A stretch of DNA of 52,026 bases from JAPXRI01 sp033813635 (GCA_033813635.1 JAPXRI010000015.1:1-52026), one strand, 5' to 3'. Shown: positions 41,727 to 52,026, counted from the first letter of the stretch. A program made the numbers and translations. The notes: generated from the letters alone by a model not told the origin.

Positions 41727-43589
41727 ATGGAAAAAAGAAGGATATACAGAATTGCCGCCGGCTCCGCGCTTTTTATAATCGCGCTGATAATGAACCCGTC
41801 GGGAAAGATAGCCGCGGCCGCTACGTTTAGCGTTTCGTATCTTGTCGTCGGTTGCGATGTGCTGCTCTACGCTGGCCGCAATATTGCGCGCGGACAGGTT
41901 TTCGATGAAAACTTCCTGATGAGCATTGCGACGCTGGGGGCCTTTGCCATAGGCCAATACCCGGAGGCGGTGGGCGTTATGCTGTTTTATCAGGTGGGCG
42001 AATACCTCCAGGAAAGGGCGGTCGACAGCTCGAGAAAATCGATCGCGGCGCTGATGGATATCCGGCCCGAGGTCGCATATGTGGAGAGAGAAGGCGGCAT
42101 TGAAAAGCTGTCCCCGGAAGAGGTGGGGGTCGGCGAAATCATTGTCGTCTCCCCGGGGGATAAGATCCCCCTCGACGGGGTCGTGACGGAGGGGAGCTCC
42201 TCGGTCGACACCTCCGCGCTAACGGGCGAGCCCGTGCCGCGCGACGTGTCGGCGGGTGCGGAGGTGCTGTCGGGCTGCGTCAACAGGACCGGTCTTTTGA
42301 AAATCAGGGTTAATAAAGAGTACGGCGAATCGACGGTTTCAAAAATTCTTGAGCTTGTGGAGAACTCCGCGGCGAGAAAAGCCGGGAGGGAGAAGTTCAT
42401 CACGAAATTCGCGCGAGTCTACACGCCCGCGGTGGTCGCGCTGGCGGCGCTGCTGGCGTTCCTGCCCCCGCTTGTCACGGGAGAAAGGCTCGGGACATGG
42501 GTCTACCGGGCGCTGGTGTTTCTCGTAATCTCCTGCCCCTGCGCCCTTGTCATCTCCGTCCCGCTGGCGTTTTTCGGCGGGATAGGCGGCGCGTCCAAGC
42601 TCGGCATTCTGCTGAAGGGCGGCAACTGCATCGAGGCGCTTGCGAAGACCAAAACGGTGGTTTTTGACAAGACCGGGACGCTGACGAGCGGCAAATTCTC
42701 GGTTTCCGAAATCAGGCCGGCGAACGGCGTCACTGAGGAGCAGCTGCTGTATTACGCGTCCCACGCCGAGGCCTTCTCGACGCATCCGATATCGGAATCG
42801 ATCAGGGCCGCCTACGGCGGGCCTCTCGACACGGGCGTTGTCTACGATGTGGGGGAAAAACCGGGGTACGGAGTGTCCGCCACCGTGGATAAAGACGCGG
42901 TGCTGGCCGGAAATTTGAAGCTGATGGCGGAAAACGGCGTTGAAACCGGCGGCGCGCCCGGGTATTTCGGGGGGTCCGCGGTTCATGTGGCAGTCAACGG
43001 GAAATACGCGGGGGTTATCGCGGTGTCGGATACAATCAAACCGGACGCCGCCGAGGCGGTGAAAGAGCTGAGATCCGCCGGTGTCGCGAAAACCGTAATG
43101 CTGACCGGCGACAAAAGGGAGAGCGCCGAAAAGGTTGCTGGCCCGCTGGGCATCGACGCGGTGTATTCCGAGCTTCTGCCGGCCGACAAGGTGGGCATAA
43201 CTGAGAAGCTTTTAAGCGAAAAGCACGGGGGATCGGTTCTGGTCTACGCAGGGGACGGGATAAACGACGCGCCGGTGCTGGCGAGAGCGGATGTGGGCAT
43301 CGCGATGGGCGGCTTCGGCTCGGACGCTGCGGTCGAGGCTGCTGACGCCGTGATTATGACCGACGAGCCGTCGAAAATCCCGCTGGCGATCAGGCTCTCC
43401 CGGCGCACGCTGGGCATCGCGAAGCAGAATATCGCGCTGGCGCTCGCGGTGAAGGGGGCCGTCCTTCTCCTCGGTGCCCTCGGTGTGGCGACAATGTGGG
43501 AGGCTGTGTTTGCCGACGTCGGGGTGACGCTGCTGGCGGTGTTGAACTCGACCCGCGCCCAGCGCGTAGGAGAGTATAAAAGAGCATAA
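41727..43589 (+). CDS. cadA: Heavy-metal-translocating P-type ATPase (Cd/Zn/Pb efflux)
   Basis: A 620-residue P1B-type pump. Hydrophobic helices at the N-terminus, TGEPVP (actuator), the metal-binding CPC at residues 270-272, the phosphorylation motif DKTGTLT with Asp314, the HP motif in STHPIS and GDGINDAPVL are all present. It lacks its own N-terminal HMA domain, which is supplied by the preceding gene. Regulation by the upstream ArsR-type repressor and its perfect operator suggests induction by Cd, Zn or Pb rather than Cu. A terminator follows at 43614. Confidence 0.9.
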   Translation: MEKRRIYRIAAGSALFIIALIMNPSGKIAAAATFSVSYLVVGCDVLLYAGRNIARGQVFDENFLMSIATLGAFAIGQYPEAVGVMLFYQVGEYLQERAVDSSRKSIAALMDIRPEVAYVEREGGIEKLSPEEVGVGEIIVVSPGDKIPLDGVVTEGSSSVDTSALTGEPVPRDVSAGAEVLSGCVNRTGLLKIRVNKEYGESTVSKILELVENSAARKAGREKFITKFARVYTPAVVALAALLAFLPPLVTGERLGTWVYRALVFLVISCPCALVISVPLAFFGGIGGASKLGILLKGGNCIEALAKTKTVVFDKTGTLTSGKFSVSEIRPANGVTEEQLLYYASHAEAFSTHPISESIRAAYGGPLDTGVVYDVGEKPGYGVSATVDKDAVLAGNLKLMAENGVETGGAPGYFGGSAVHVAVNGKYAGVIAVSDTIKPDAAEAVKELRSAGVAKTVMLTGDKRESAEKVAGPLGIDAVYSELLPADKVGITEKLLSEKHGGSVLVYAGDGINDAPVLARADVGIAMGGFGSDAAVEAADAVIMTDEPSKIPLAIRLSRRTLGIAKQNIALALAVKGAVLLLGALGVATMWEAVFADVGVTLLAVLNSTRAQRVGEYKRA

Positions 43590-43613
43590 ATATACATAAA
43601 TATAAAAAGGAGA

Positions 43614-43661
43614 AAACGCTTGCGGGCCTGCCGTGTCGGCCCTGTACAGCGTTTCTTTTTT
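43614..43661 (+). terminator. Terminator of the metal-efflux operon
   Basis: AAACGCT (43614-43620) pairs with AGCGTTT (43648-43654); an inner GGGCC/GGCCC pair extends the stem. CTTTTTT follows. The remaining 43662-43773 shows no gene. Confidence 0.75.
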
Positions 43662-43773
43662 GCCTGGGCAAGCGGCGCGCGGCGATCTCGCTTAAAAAAA
43701 CCGTCCGGCTCCGACCGGCGGCGTTCCCCAAAAACGGCGCAGAGCAAAAATTTTGCGAATCGATAAAAACATG

Positions 43774-43802
43774 TTGACAAAACCGACAAGGGCAACTATA
43801 AT
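43774..43802 (+). promoter_or_regulatory. Promoter of nrdD-nrdG
   Basis: Perfect TTGACA (43774-43779), 17 bases, perfect TATAAT (43797-43802). Confidence 0.85.
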
Positions 43803-43813
43803 ATATATTGTGC
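43798..43813. promoter_or_regulatory. NrdR box 1
   Basis: ATAATATATATTGTGC matches the NrdR consensus acaCWAtATaTWGtgt at 13 of 16 positions and overlaps the -10 box. Confidence 0.6.
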
Positions 43814-43829
43814 CGTCCGAACGAATATA

Positions 43830-43845
43830 AGACTATATATTGTGT
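43830..43845. promoter_or_regulatory. NrdR box 2
   Basis: AGACTATATATTGTGT matches the NrdR consensus at 15 of 16 positions. It starts exactly 32 bases after box 1, close to three helical turns, the spacing typical of paired NrdR boxes. Confidence 0.75.
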
Positions 43846-43908
43846 ATTGAAGGTTGGGTATAAAAATATTGATTCGTGAGGCGAAAAAAGAGGAGGTTTT
43901 CGGGAAAA

Positions 43909-45999
43909 ATGCTGACAGAGATTATCAAAAGAGACCGGTCGCGGGTACCGTTTAAGAGAGAGAAGATCGTGCTTGCGATCTTCAAGGCGGCGAACGCCGT
44001 CGGCGGAAACGATTTTGAGACGGCCGAAAAGCTTGCGGACGAAGTCGTTCAGATAGCGGAGCGCCGCTATCCCGACGGGGTCGCGGAAGTCGAAGGCATT
44101 CAGGATATTGTCGAAAAAGTATTGATTGAAAACGGCCACGCGAGAACGGCGAAGGCGTTTATTCTGTACCGTGAGAAGAGGCGCTCCGCGCGCGAGTCGA
44201 ACGCGCTGATCGGGGCCACCATCAGCATGTTCTCGGAGTATCTTAACGACCGCGACTGGCAGATCAACGAAAACGCCAATACGCAGAAGTCGATTAACGG
44301 CCTCAACAACTATGTCCGCGAGGCGTTCACGAAAAATTACTGGCTCCATGAGATTTACCCGGAGGATATCCGCAACGCCCATCTGTCAGGCGACATCCAT
44401 ATTCACGACCTGGGATTTTTCGGCGCCTACTGCGCCGGCTGGGATCTCCGTCAGATTCTGATGAACGGCTTCGGCGGCGTCCCGGGCAAGGTGGAGTCGA
44501 AGCCGCCCAAGCACCTTCGCTCCTTCCTCGGCCAGATTGTAAACTCGACCTTTACGACCCAGGGCGAGAGCGCCGGCGCCCAGGCCTGGTCCTCCTTTGA
44601 CACCTACTGCGCGCCGTTTATCCGGTACGACAACCTTGACTACAAAACGGTCAAGCAGGCGCTGCAGGAATTCATATTCAATCTGAACGTCCCGACGAGG
44701 GTCGGCTTCCAGTGTCCCTTTTCCAACCTGACGTTCGACATCGTGCCGCCGAACACGCTGAAGGACCAGTATGTAATCTACGACGGCCATACCACGGAAG
44801 ACAAATACGGCGATTTCCAAAAAGAAATGGACATGCTGAACATGGCATTCTGCGACGTGATGATGGAGGGCGATAAAAAGGGTAGGGTATTCACCTTCCC
44901 GATTCCGACGATCAACATCACGAAGAACTTCGACTGGAACAGCCCGGTGGTCGACAAATTCATGGAAATCACCTGCAAGTACGGCATACCGTATTTCTCG
45001 AACTACCTGAATTCCGACCTTTCGCCGGAGGACGCGCTCTCGATGTGCTGCCGGCTGAGGCTAAACACCGCGGAGCTCCGCAAAAGAGGCGGCGGACTTT
45101 TCGGGTCGAATCCGCTCACCGGTTCGATCGGTGTCGTGACGATCAATCTGCCGCGCATCGCGTACCTCTCAAAGACGGAGTCGGAGTTCTTCATCAGGCT
45201 CTGGCAGCAGATCAATATCGCCAAAAACAGCCTTGAAATCAAGAGAAAAGTCATCGAAGAGCAGACTGAGAAGGGGCTTTACCCCTATTCGGCGAACTAT
45301 CTGGGCGACGTAAAGAAGCGCACGGGCTTCTACTGGTACAACCATTTCAACACTATCGGCATCATCGGCATGAACGAGGCCTGCCTCAATCTGCTCGGCC
45401 CGGACACCAACCTGACGACGGAGGAGGGGCAGGCGTTCGCGATCAAGACCCTCAACTACATGCGCGACGTGATCAAGGAGCTCCAGAACGAGACCGGGCA
45501 CTACTACAACCTCGAGGCCACCCCGGCCGAGGGCGCGAGCTACAGCCTCGCGAGGCTGGACAAGAAGCGCTATCCGGACATCATCACCGCGGGGGAGGAA
45601 GTGCCGTACTATACCAACTCGACCCAGCTCCCGGTGGGCTATACCGACGATATTTTCGAAACCCTCGAGCTCCAGGACGAGCTCCAGTCCCTCTATACCG
45701 GCGGCACCGTCCTCCATTTCTACCTCGGCGAGGAGATAAAGGACAAGGAGATTGCGAAGAACCTGATTAAGAAGGTGTTCACAAACTACAAGCTGCCCTA
45801 TATATCCCTGACCCCGACGTTCTCGATCTGCAACGACCACGGCTATCTGCCGGGAGAGCAGTTCACCTGCCCCGAGTGCGGCCGGGAGACCGAGGTATGG
45901 AGCCGCGTGGTCGGCTATCTTAGGCCGATAAAAAACTACAACACCGGCAAAAAAGAGGAATACAGGCTCCGCAAAAAGTACGTGATAAAAGAATCGTGA
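43909..45999 (+). CDS. nrdD: Anaerobic (class III) ribonucleoside-triphosphate reductase
   Basis: Makes deoxynucleotides for DNA synthesis without oxygen, using a glycyl radical. The 696-residue protein starts with an ATP-cone (residues about 5-95, KRDRSRVPFKREKIVLAIFKA), the allosteric site for dATP/ATP. The C-terminus has the glycyl-radical motif RVVGYLRP and, just before it, CNDHGYL and CPECG, which supply three cysteines and a histidine for the structural metal. AGGAGG at 43891-43896 lies 12 bases before ATG 43909; a GTG at 43876 lacks a site. Two NrdR boxes upstream suggest control by deoxynucleotide levels. nrdG follows. Confidence 0.95.
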   Translation: MLTEIIKRDRSRVPFKREKIVLAIFKAANAVGGNDFETAEKLADEVVQIAERRYPDGVAEVEGIQDIVEKVLIENGHARTAKAFILYREKRRSARESNALIGATISMFSEYLNDRDWQINENANTQKSINGLNNYVREAFTKNYWLHEIYPEDIRNAHLSGDIHIHDLGFFGAYCAGWDLRQILMNGFGGVPGKVESKPPKHLRSFLGQIVNSTFTTQGESAGAQAWSSFDTYCAPFIRYDNLDYKTVKQALQEFIFNLNVPTRVGFQCPFSNLTFDIVPPNTLKDQYVIYDGHTTEDKYGDFQKEMDMLNMAFCDVMMEGDKKGRVFTFPIPTINITKNFDWNSPVVDKFMEITCKYGIPYFSNYLNSDLSPEDALSMCCRLRLNTAELRKRGGGLFGSNPLTGSIGVVTINLPRIAYLSKTESEFFIRLWQQINIAKNSLEIKRKVIEEQTEKGLYPYSANYLGDVKKRTGFYWYNHFNTIGIIGMNEACLNLLGPDTNLTTEEGQAFAIKTLNYMRDVIKELQNETGHYYNLEATPAEGASYSLARLDKKRYPDIITAGEEVPYYTNSTQLPVGYTDDIFETLELQDELQSLYTGGTVLHFYLGEEIKDKEIAKNLIKKVFTNYKLPYISLTPTFSICNDHGYLPGEQFTCPECGRETEVWSRVVGYLRPIKNYNTGKKEEYRLRKKYVIKES

Positions 46000-46036
46000 C
46001 CGGGGCGGATCCCGGAGCGGGAGGCGCTGCTGATAA

Positions 46037-46723
46037 ATGACGATTTCGGGCATCGTAAAGACGTCGTTCCTGGATTTTCCGGGCAAAATGGCGTGCGTTC
46101 TGTTCGTTCCGGGCTGCAATTTCAACTGCTTTTACTGCCATAACCGCCAGCTGATCGACGGGTCCGGCGAAAAACTGGATCCGGAGGAGATCAGGAGCTT
46201 TCTCGAAAAGCGGGCGGGCATGCTCGAGGGCGTGGTGATCTCCGGCGGCGAGCCCACGCTCCAGCCGGACCTTGGGCCGTATATCCGATCGGTCAGAGCC
46301 CTCGGCTATAAGATAAAGCTCGATTCAAACGGCTCCAACCCGGAGGTAATCGAAAAGCTGCTCGAGGAAAACCTTTGCGACTATTACGCGATCGACTACA
46401 AAGCCCCGGCGGCGAGATACCGTGAGATCTGCGGTGAACAGGTGGACGCCTCTGCCGTACAGAAGACGATTTCCGTTCTGCTAGCTGCGAAGGTCCCCTT
46501 TGAGGTGAGGACGACGGTCATACCGCAGCTCTCGGAGGAAGACCTGACGGCGATGGCGAAAGAGATCCCGGTTTTGCCCAGATATGTGCTGAACCGATAC
46601 CGTGTGCCCGAAAAATACGAGCCGCGGGACCGCGAAAGGATTGAGTCAAAACCCTATACCAGGGAGCAGATAGAGCGTTTTGCCGAGCATCTCAGAACCC
46701 TTCAGCCAAACACCGTGGCATAA
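46037..46723 (+). CDS. nrdG: Anaerobic ribonucleotide reductase activating protein
   Basis: A 228-residue radical SAM activase that installs the glycyl radical on NrdD. The cluster motif is CNFNCFYC (CxxxCxxC), after DFPGKMACVLFVPG, and GGEPTLQPDL is the SAM-binding GGE motif. The length and motif spacing match the longer clostridial activases. It lies 37 bases after nrdD and is followed by a strong terminator. Confidence 0.92.
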   Translation: MTISGIVKTSFLDFPGKMACVLFVPGCNFNCFYCHNRQLIDGSGEKLDPEEIRSFLEKRAGMLEGVVISGGEPTLQPDLGPYIRSVRALGYKIKLDSNGSNPEVIEKLLEENLCDYYAIDYKAPAARYREICGEQVDASAVQKTISVLLAAKVPFEVRTTVIPQLSEEDLTAMAKEIPVLPRYVLNRYRVPEKYEPRDRERIESKPYTREQIERFAEHLRTLQPNTVA

Positions 46724-46766
46724 ACCCCGGCTCCGGACAAAAGAAGTCTGGAGCCGGGGTTCTTTA
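46723..46766 (+). terminator. Terminator of nrdD-nrdG
   Basis: AACCCCGGCTCC (46723-46734) pairs with GGAGCCGGGGTT (46750-46761), followed by CTTT. Confidence 0.8.
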
Positions 46767-46904
46767 GCATAAAAACGGGCGGAGGCGCCGGGCATTGCGG
46801 TGCGCGTTAAAGGCGACGGAACAGCCCCGAAAAATAGTTGCGGAAAGCCTGAAAACCCGGATAAAAAATTTACATATTAATGGTCAGATTTGGTCATTTT
46901 ATAC

Positions 46905-46933
46905 TTGACAAATCCTATGTTTAGTGTTAAATT
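46905..46933 (+). promoter_or_regulatory. Heat-shock operon promoter
   Basis: TTGACA (46905-46910), 17 bases, TAAATT (46928-46933), just before CIRCE. Confidence 0.75.
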
Positions 46934-46937
46934 ATTG

Positions 46938-46964
46938 TTAGCACTCGGGCGAGAAGAGTGCTAA
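46938..46964. promoter_or_regulatory. CIRCE operator (HrcA site)
   Basis: TTAGCACTC-N9-GAGTGCTAA is a perfect CIRCE inverted repeat, the binding site of HrcA, placed 4 bases after the -10 box and ahead of hrcA itself. Confidence 0.97.
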
Positions 46965-46993
46965 CCGGAAACGAACCGAATCGGGTGGTGGAT

Positions 46994-48100
46994 ATGCTTA
47001 CCTCGCGGCAGAGGCAGATTTTGAAATCGATCATCGATATTTATATCAGAACAGCAGAACCGGTCGGCTCAAAAATGCTCTCCGAATGCTGTGATTTCGG
47101 TTTGTCGTCAGCAACGCTGAGAAACGAGATGGCGGAACTGCTCACGCAGGGGTATCTCGAACAGCCGCACACCTCAGCCGGCCGCGTGCCGACGCATCAG
47201 GGATACCGGCTGTACGTCAATGAGCTGATGAACGAGTACTCGCTCACCAACGACGAGACCGCGGAGCTGAAAAAAGCGCTGCGCACGCGGATAGCCCGTT
47301 ACGACCGCATGACGGACGAGATCGGAAAAGTGCTTTCCGAGCTCACGAATTACGCCGCGATCACCGTGGCGCCGAGAATGAATGCGGATTCGGCGATCCG
47401 CAGGGTCGACATAGTGCGGTGCGAGAACTTCATATATGTGATTCTTGTTGTCATCGGTTCCGGGATTGTGAAAAATAAAATGGTCAGATTGCCGGTTGAA
47501 CCCTATGAGACGGGGCTTGCCGAGTTTATAAGGGTGCTCAACGAGACGCTCTGCGGCCTGAACCCGTCCGGAGTGACAATAGGGCATATAAAAAAGCTTG
47601 AAAACGCCGCGCGCGCCAGCAACTGCATCGAGCTTCTCGCCAAGCTGGTTGAGTTCATAAAGGAGATATCCGAGGAGCGCGACGAGGTCGAGATCAACCT
47701 CGAGGGCGAGGGGAACCTTCTTGAGTACCCCGAATACAGGGATATCGAAAAAGCGAGGGAGCTTTTCGGATTTTTAAAGGGAGCTCACTCGATCGAATGG
47801 TTCCCGATGTCGGACGATTCGCCGATCGTCGTGCGCATCGGCGAGGAAAACCTCGCGGTGCCGCTGAAGGACACGAGCCTGATGGTGGCGAGCTGCAGCC
47901 TCGGCGGCGGCTATACCGGGTATATAGGCGTGATTGGGCCGATGCGGATGCATTATTCCCGCCTGGCTGCAAGGCTTTCGTTTTTCGCGAGAGGGCTTAG
48001 CGCCGTGGTGAAGGACATCATCAACGAAGACGATGCCGGGGACGGGATAAATTTTGACACGGATGATTTTGGCGATACGGATGAAAATAATCAAAAATAA
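46994..48100 (+). CDS. hrcA: Heat-inducible transcription repressor HrcA
   Basis: A 368-residue repressor of class I heat-shock genes. The N-terminal winged helix (LTSRQRQILKSIIDIYIRTAEPVGSKML, then SSATLRNEMAELLTQGYLEQPHTSAGRVPT) is unmistakable; the rest is the HrcA regulatory domain. It binds the perfect CIRCE upstream, forming an autoregulatory loop. GGTGG before ATG 46994 sets the start; earlier in-frame codons would fall inside CIRCE. It is followed in order by grpE, dnaK and dnaJ. Confidence 0.96.
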   Translation: MLTSRQRQILKSIIDIYIRTAEPVGSKMLSECCDFGLSSATLRNEMAELLTQGYLEQPHTSAGRVPTHQGYRLYVNELMNEYSLTNDETAELKKALRTRIARYDRMTDEIGKVLSELTNYAAITVAPRMNADSAIRRVDIVRCENFIYVILVVIGSGIVKNKMVRLPVEPYETGLAEFIRVLNETLCGLNPSGVTIGHIKKLENAARASNCIELLAKLVEFIKEISEERDEVEINLEGEGNLLEYPEYRDIEKARELFGFLKGAHSIEWFPMSDDSPIVVRIGEENLAVPLKDTSLMVASCSLGGGYTGYIGVIGPMRMHYSRLAARLSFFARGLSAVVKDIINEDDAGDGINFDTDDFGDTDENNQK

Positions 48101-48123
48101 CAGTTACGGTCGGAGGCTATTAA

Positions 48124-48759
48124 ATGGTGGAAAACGAAAAGAAACAGGCTTGTGACGGCGCGAAAGAGGAAGCGGCGGCGCCTCGGGAGCAAAACGAGGC
48201 TAAGGCGGTAAAGAGCGCGGAGCCTGAGGAAAAGAAAGAAAAGAAAACCCGGGAGCCTAAGCCGGAAGACGAGGCGCAAAAGGCGGAGATCGATAAGCTG
48301 AAGGCCGAGAATAAGCGCCTCGGGGAAGAGGCGGAAAGGCTGAAAGCCGAGCTCGCCGAAAAAAAGGATGTCTGCCTGCGGCTGGCGGCGGAGTACGACA
48401 ACTTCAGGAAGCGCACAAGCAAGGAAAAAGACCAGATTTTCGGAGACGCCTATTCCTGCGCGGTAAACGCGTTTTTGCCGGTGTTCGACAATATCGAGCG
48501 GGCGATTCTCGCGCCGGAGGGAGAAGGCATGAAAAAAGGCCTTGAACTGGTGATAAGGCAGCTCTCCGAAATTATGGAAAAGCAGAACATAAAACCGATC
48601 AACCCTGTCGGGGAACCCTTTAACCCCGAGCTTCACAACGCGGTTATGCACGTGAAGGACGAAACCCTCGGCGAGAACGTGGTGGCCGAGGTTTTGCAAA
48701 AGGGCTACATGATCGGGGATAAGGTGATACGCCACGCAATGGTTAAGGTAGCAAACTGA
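48124..48759 (+). CDS. grpE: Nucleotide exchange factor GrpE
   Basis: A 211-residue DnaK cochaperone that releases ADP. The first about 55 residues are a highly charged Glu/Lys-rich extension; residues about 55-100 form a long coiled coil ending with LRLAAEYDNFRKR; the beta-domain follows with NPVGEPFNPELHNAV and the closing VLQKGYMIGDKVIRHAMVKVAN signature. GGAGG precedes the ATG. Together with hrcA upstream and dnaK downstream it forms the standard Firmicute chaperone operon. Confidence 0.95.
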   Translation: MVENEKKQACDGAKEEAAAPREQNEAKAVKSAEPEEKKEKKTREPKPEDEAQKAEIDKLKAENKRLGEEAERLKAELAEKKDVCLRLAAEYDNFRKRTSKEKDQIFGDAYSCAVNAFLPVFDNIERAILAPEGEGMKKGLELVIRQLSEIMEKQNIKPINPVGEPFNPELHNAVMHVKDETLGENVVAEVLQKGYMIGDKVIRHAMVKVAN

Positions 48760-48797
48760 TAAACAGGTTAACATAAATAATAACGGAGGAACACAAT

Positions 48798-50651
<1,854 letters not shown>

Positions 50652-50718
50652 CGAAAAAATACCCCATTATAGCATATAGGCGTTCCGGGGGAAATCCTGT
50701 TGGGAGCGGGGCACATTC

Positions 50719-51885
50719 ATGGCCGAAAAAAGAGACTATTACGAAGTCCTCGGCGTCGGAAAAAACGCCGGGGAGGATGAGATAAAAAAAGCTTACAGAA
50801 AGCTCGCGAAGCAGTACCACCCGGATATGAATCCGGGCAACAAGGAAGCCGAAGCCCGCTTCAAGGAGATAAACGAAGCCTACGAGGTTTTGTCCAACCC
50901 CGAGAAAAAGAGTAAATACGACCAGTTCGGATTCGCGGGTGTAGACCCGACATACGGCGCCGGCCAGCCCGGCGCGGGAGTTTACGGGAGCGGCTTCGGC
51001 GGTTTTGGCGGCTTCGATGTGGGAGATTTCGGGGATATCTTCAGTTCGATCTTCGGAGGCGGTTTCGGCGGCGGAGCAGCCGCGCGGAACGCGCCCCGCC
51101 GGGGAGAAGACATTGAGCGCACCCTTGTGATCACCTTCGAGGAGGCGGCGTTCGGCTGCACGAAGGACATCACCGTCAACCGTATAGAGAGCTGCGAGGC
51201 GTGCGGCGGCAGCGGTGCCGAGAAAGGGACGACCGCCGAGACCTGCCCGATCTGCCACGGCACCGGCCAGGTCAGAACGACGCGGAGGACCGCGCTTGGC
51301 ACGATCAGTACCACGGGCGTCTGCCACAACTGCGAGGGCAGGGGCAAGGTAATCAGCAAACCCTGCAAAACCTGCGGCGGAACCGGCTTCGCGAGAAGGA
51401 CCAGGACGATCTCGGTCAAGATTCCGGCCGGAATCGACAACGACCAGACCGTCATTCTCCGGGGACAGGGCGGACAGGGCTCGAACAACGGCGCTCCGGG
51501 GGACCTCCATATTACGATCAGGCTAAAAAAGCATGAGGTGTTCGAGAGGGACGGATACGATCTCCTCTGTACCGTTCCGATCACATTTTCCCAGGCGGCG
51601 CTCGGCGACGAGATCGAGATCCCGACGCTGGAGGGTCCCTATAAATACCAGATTCCCGAGGGGACGCAAAGCGGCACCGTATTCCGCATTAGGAATAAGG
51701 GCATCGTCCAGGTGAACTCTCGAAACCGGGGCGATTACCTTCTGAAGGTGGTCGTCGAGACCCCGAGGAACCTCAGCGTGAGACAGAAGGAGCTTTTGCG
51801 GGAGCTCGGACAGATTTCGAGCGACCGTAACAATGCTGAGCGCAAGAACTTCTTCGACCGCGTAAAAAACATGTTCAAAAACTAA
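50719..51885 (+). CDS. dnaJ: Chaperone DnaJ (Hsp40)
   Basis: A 388-residue class A J protein that stimulates the DnaK ATPase. The J domain has the HPD triad in YHPDMNPG near residue 35; a G/F-rich linker follows (FGGFGGFDVGDFGD). Four CxxCxGxG zinc repeats are present (CEACGGSG, CPICHGTG, CHNCEGRG, CKTCGGTG), then the C-terminal substrate domain. GGGAGCGGGG lies upstream of ATG 50719. A strong terminator follows at once. Confidence 0.97.
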   Translation: MAEKRDYYEVLGVGKNAGEDEIKKAYRKLAKQYHPDMNPGNKEAEARFKEINEAYEVLSNPEKKSKYDQFGFAGVDPTYGAGQPGAGVYGSGFGGFGGFDVGDFGDIFSSIFGGGFGGGAAARNAPRRGEDIERTLVITFEEAAFGCTKDITVNRIESCEACGGSGAEKGTTAETCPICHGTGQVRTTRRTALGTISTTGVCHNCEGRGKVISKPCKTCGGTGFARRTRTISVKIPAGIDNDQTVILRGQGGQGSNNGAPGDLHITIRLKKHEVFERDGYDLLCTVPITFSQAALGDEIEIPTLEGPYKYQIPEGTQSGTVFRIRNKGIVQVNSRNRGDYLLKVVVETPRNLSVRQKELLRELGQISSDRNNAERKNFFDRVKNMFKN

Positions 51886-51892
51886 ACAGAGG

Positions 51893-51938
51893 GATTGCCG
51901 AAAAACGCGTTTAACACGTTTTTCGGCAATCTTTTTTT
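51893..51938 (+). terminator. Terminator of the heat-shock operon
   Basis: A perfect 15-bp stem (51893-51907 with 51917-51931) is followed by TTTTTTT. Confidence 0.9.
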
Positions 51939-51949
51939 ATGTAGGATTG

Positions 51950-52026
51950 TCAAACATATTGGACAGTGAAGGAAGCGATAGCTTCATTGGGAGAGCGCCA
52001 GTGAAGAGGACGCATCGGGAGATTGT
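51950..52026 (-). CDS. Partial transposase, C-terminus only
   Basis: A frame open to the right edge ends at TGA (51952-51950). The readable last 24 residues include LPMRPLHWRSPNEA, which resembles the end of IS30- or IS3-type transposases (N-x-P-x-x-x-L-x-W-x-[ST]-P-x-E). The N-terminus lies beyond the window. The 15-bp sequence at 51954-51968 inside it is inverted at the left edge. Family not certain because only 24 residues are seen. Confidence 0.45.
   Translation of the reverse strand, partial: NLPMRPLHWRSPNEAIASFTVQYV
51954..52026 (-). mobile_element. Partial insertion sequence, right window edge
   Basis: ACATATTGGACAGTG at 51954-51968 is the exact reverse complement of 98-112 and overlaps the transposase end. 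The element continues off the right edge. Confidence 0.45.

Overview
The window looks like a chromosomal stretch of an anaerobic, fairly GC-rich member of the Firmicutes, most likely a clostridium of the Oscillospirales or ruminococcal type. The sequence evidence is an oxygen-sensitive class III ribonucleotide reductase with its activase, Firmicute-style sigma-A promoters with AT-rich -10 boxes in otherwise GC-rich DNA, strong GGAGG ribosome binding sites, a CIRCE-controlled hrcA-grpE-dnaK-dnaJ operon and an AmmeMemoRadiSam pair. No phage, plasmid or CRISPR genes are visible. The two window edges share a 15-bp inverted sequence, and the right edge carries what looks like a transposase C-terminus, so the window probably ends inside copies of one insertion sequence.

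Layout from left to right. 1-290: insertion-sequence edge, a perfect 20-bp palindrome and a consensus promoter. 291-2909: a calcium-type P-ATPase. 3032-4321: a GH28-like beta-helix protein. 4418-5991 (minus): a coupled XRE regulator and HAD phosphatase. 6252-13962: a seven-gene co-directional run of a ChbG-like deacetylase, a metallophosphoesterase, proB, proA, a DUF1846 protein, a DapA-family aldolase and a GH4 glycosidase. 14056-16597: an anchored protein and a GH42-like enzyme. 16805-16881: tRNA-Pro(CGG). 16991-19771: a PNPOx-fold protein, then a LigB/MEMO-AMMECR1 fusion with its radical SAM partner. 20177-21187 (minus): a corrinoid-type methyltransferase gene broken by one in-frame TGA. 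21402-22494: a NUDIX hydrolase and an unrecognised protein.

22695-34388 holds one large arginine and carbamoyl-phosphate operon (argG, argC, argJ, argB, argD, argF, carA, carB) preceded by an ARG-box-like site. Its last gene is a continuous frame fusing the carbamoyl-phosphate synthase large subunit to a complete diaminopimelate epimerase (CarB-DapF). This joins arginine/pyrimidine precursor synthesis to lysine and cell-wall precursor synthesis in one polypeptide, and it is the most unusual object in the window.

34455-52026: a second URO-D-fold methyltransferase (minus); a SLOG protein coupled to an EEP-fold phosphodiesterase behind a LexA-like operator; a GH43-like and GH2 beta-galactosidase pair (minus); a metal-efflux operon (ArsR regulator, free HMA protein, Cd/Zn/Pb P-ATPase) with a perfect ArsR/SmtB operator; nrdD-nrdG behind two NrdR boxes 32 bp apart; the heat-shock operon with perfect CIRCE; and the right insertion-sequence edge. 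Functionally the window combines amino-acid biosynthesis, plant or host glycan breakdown, metal resistance and core stress and DNA metabolism.
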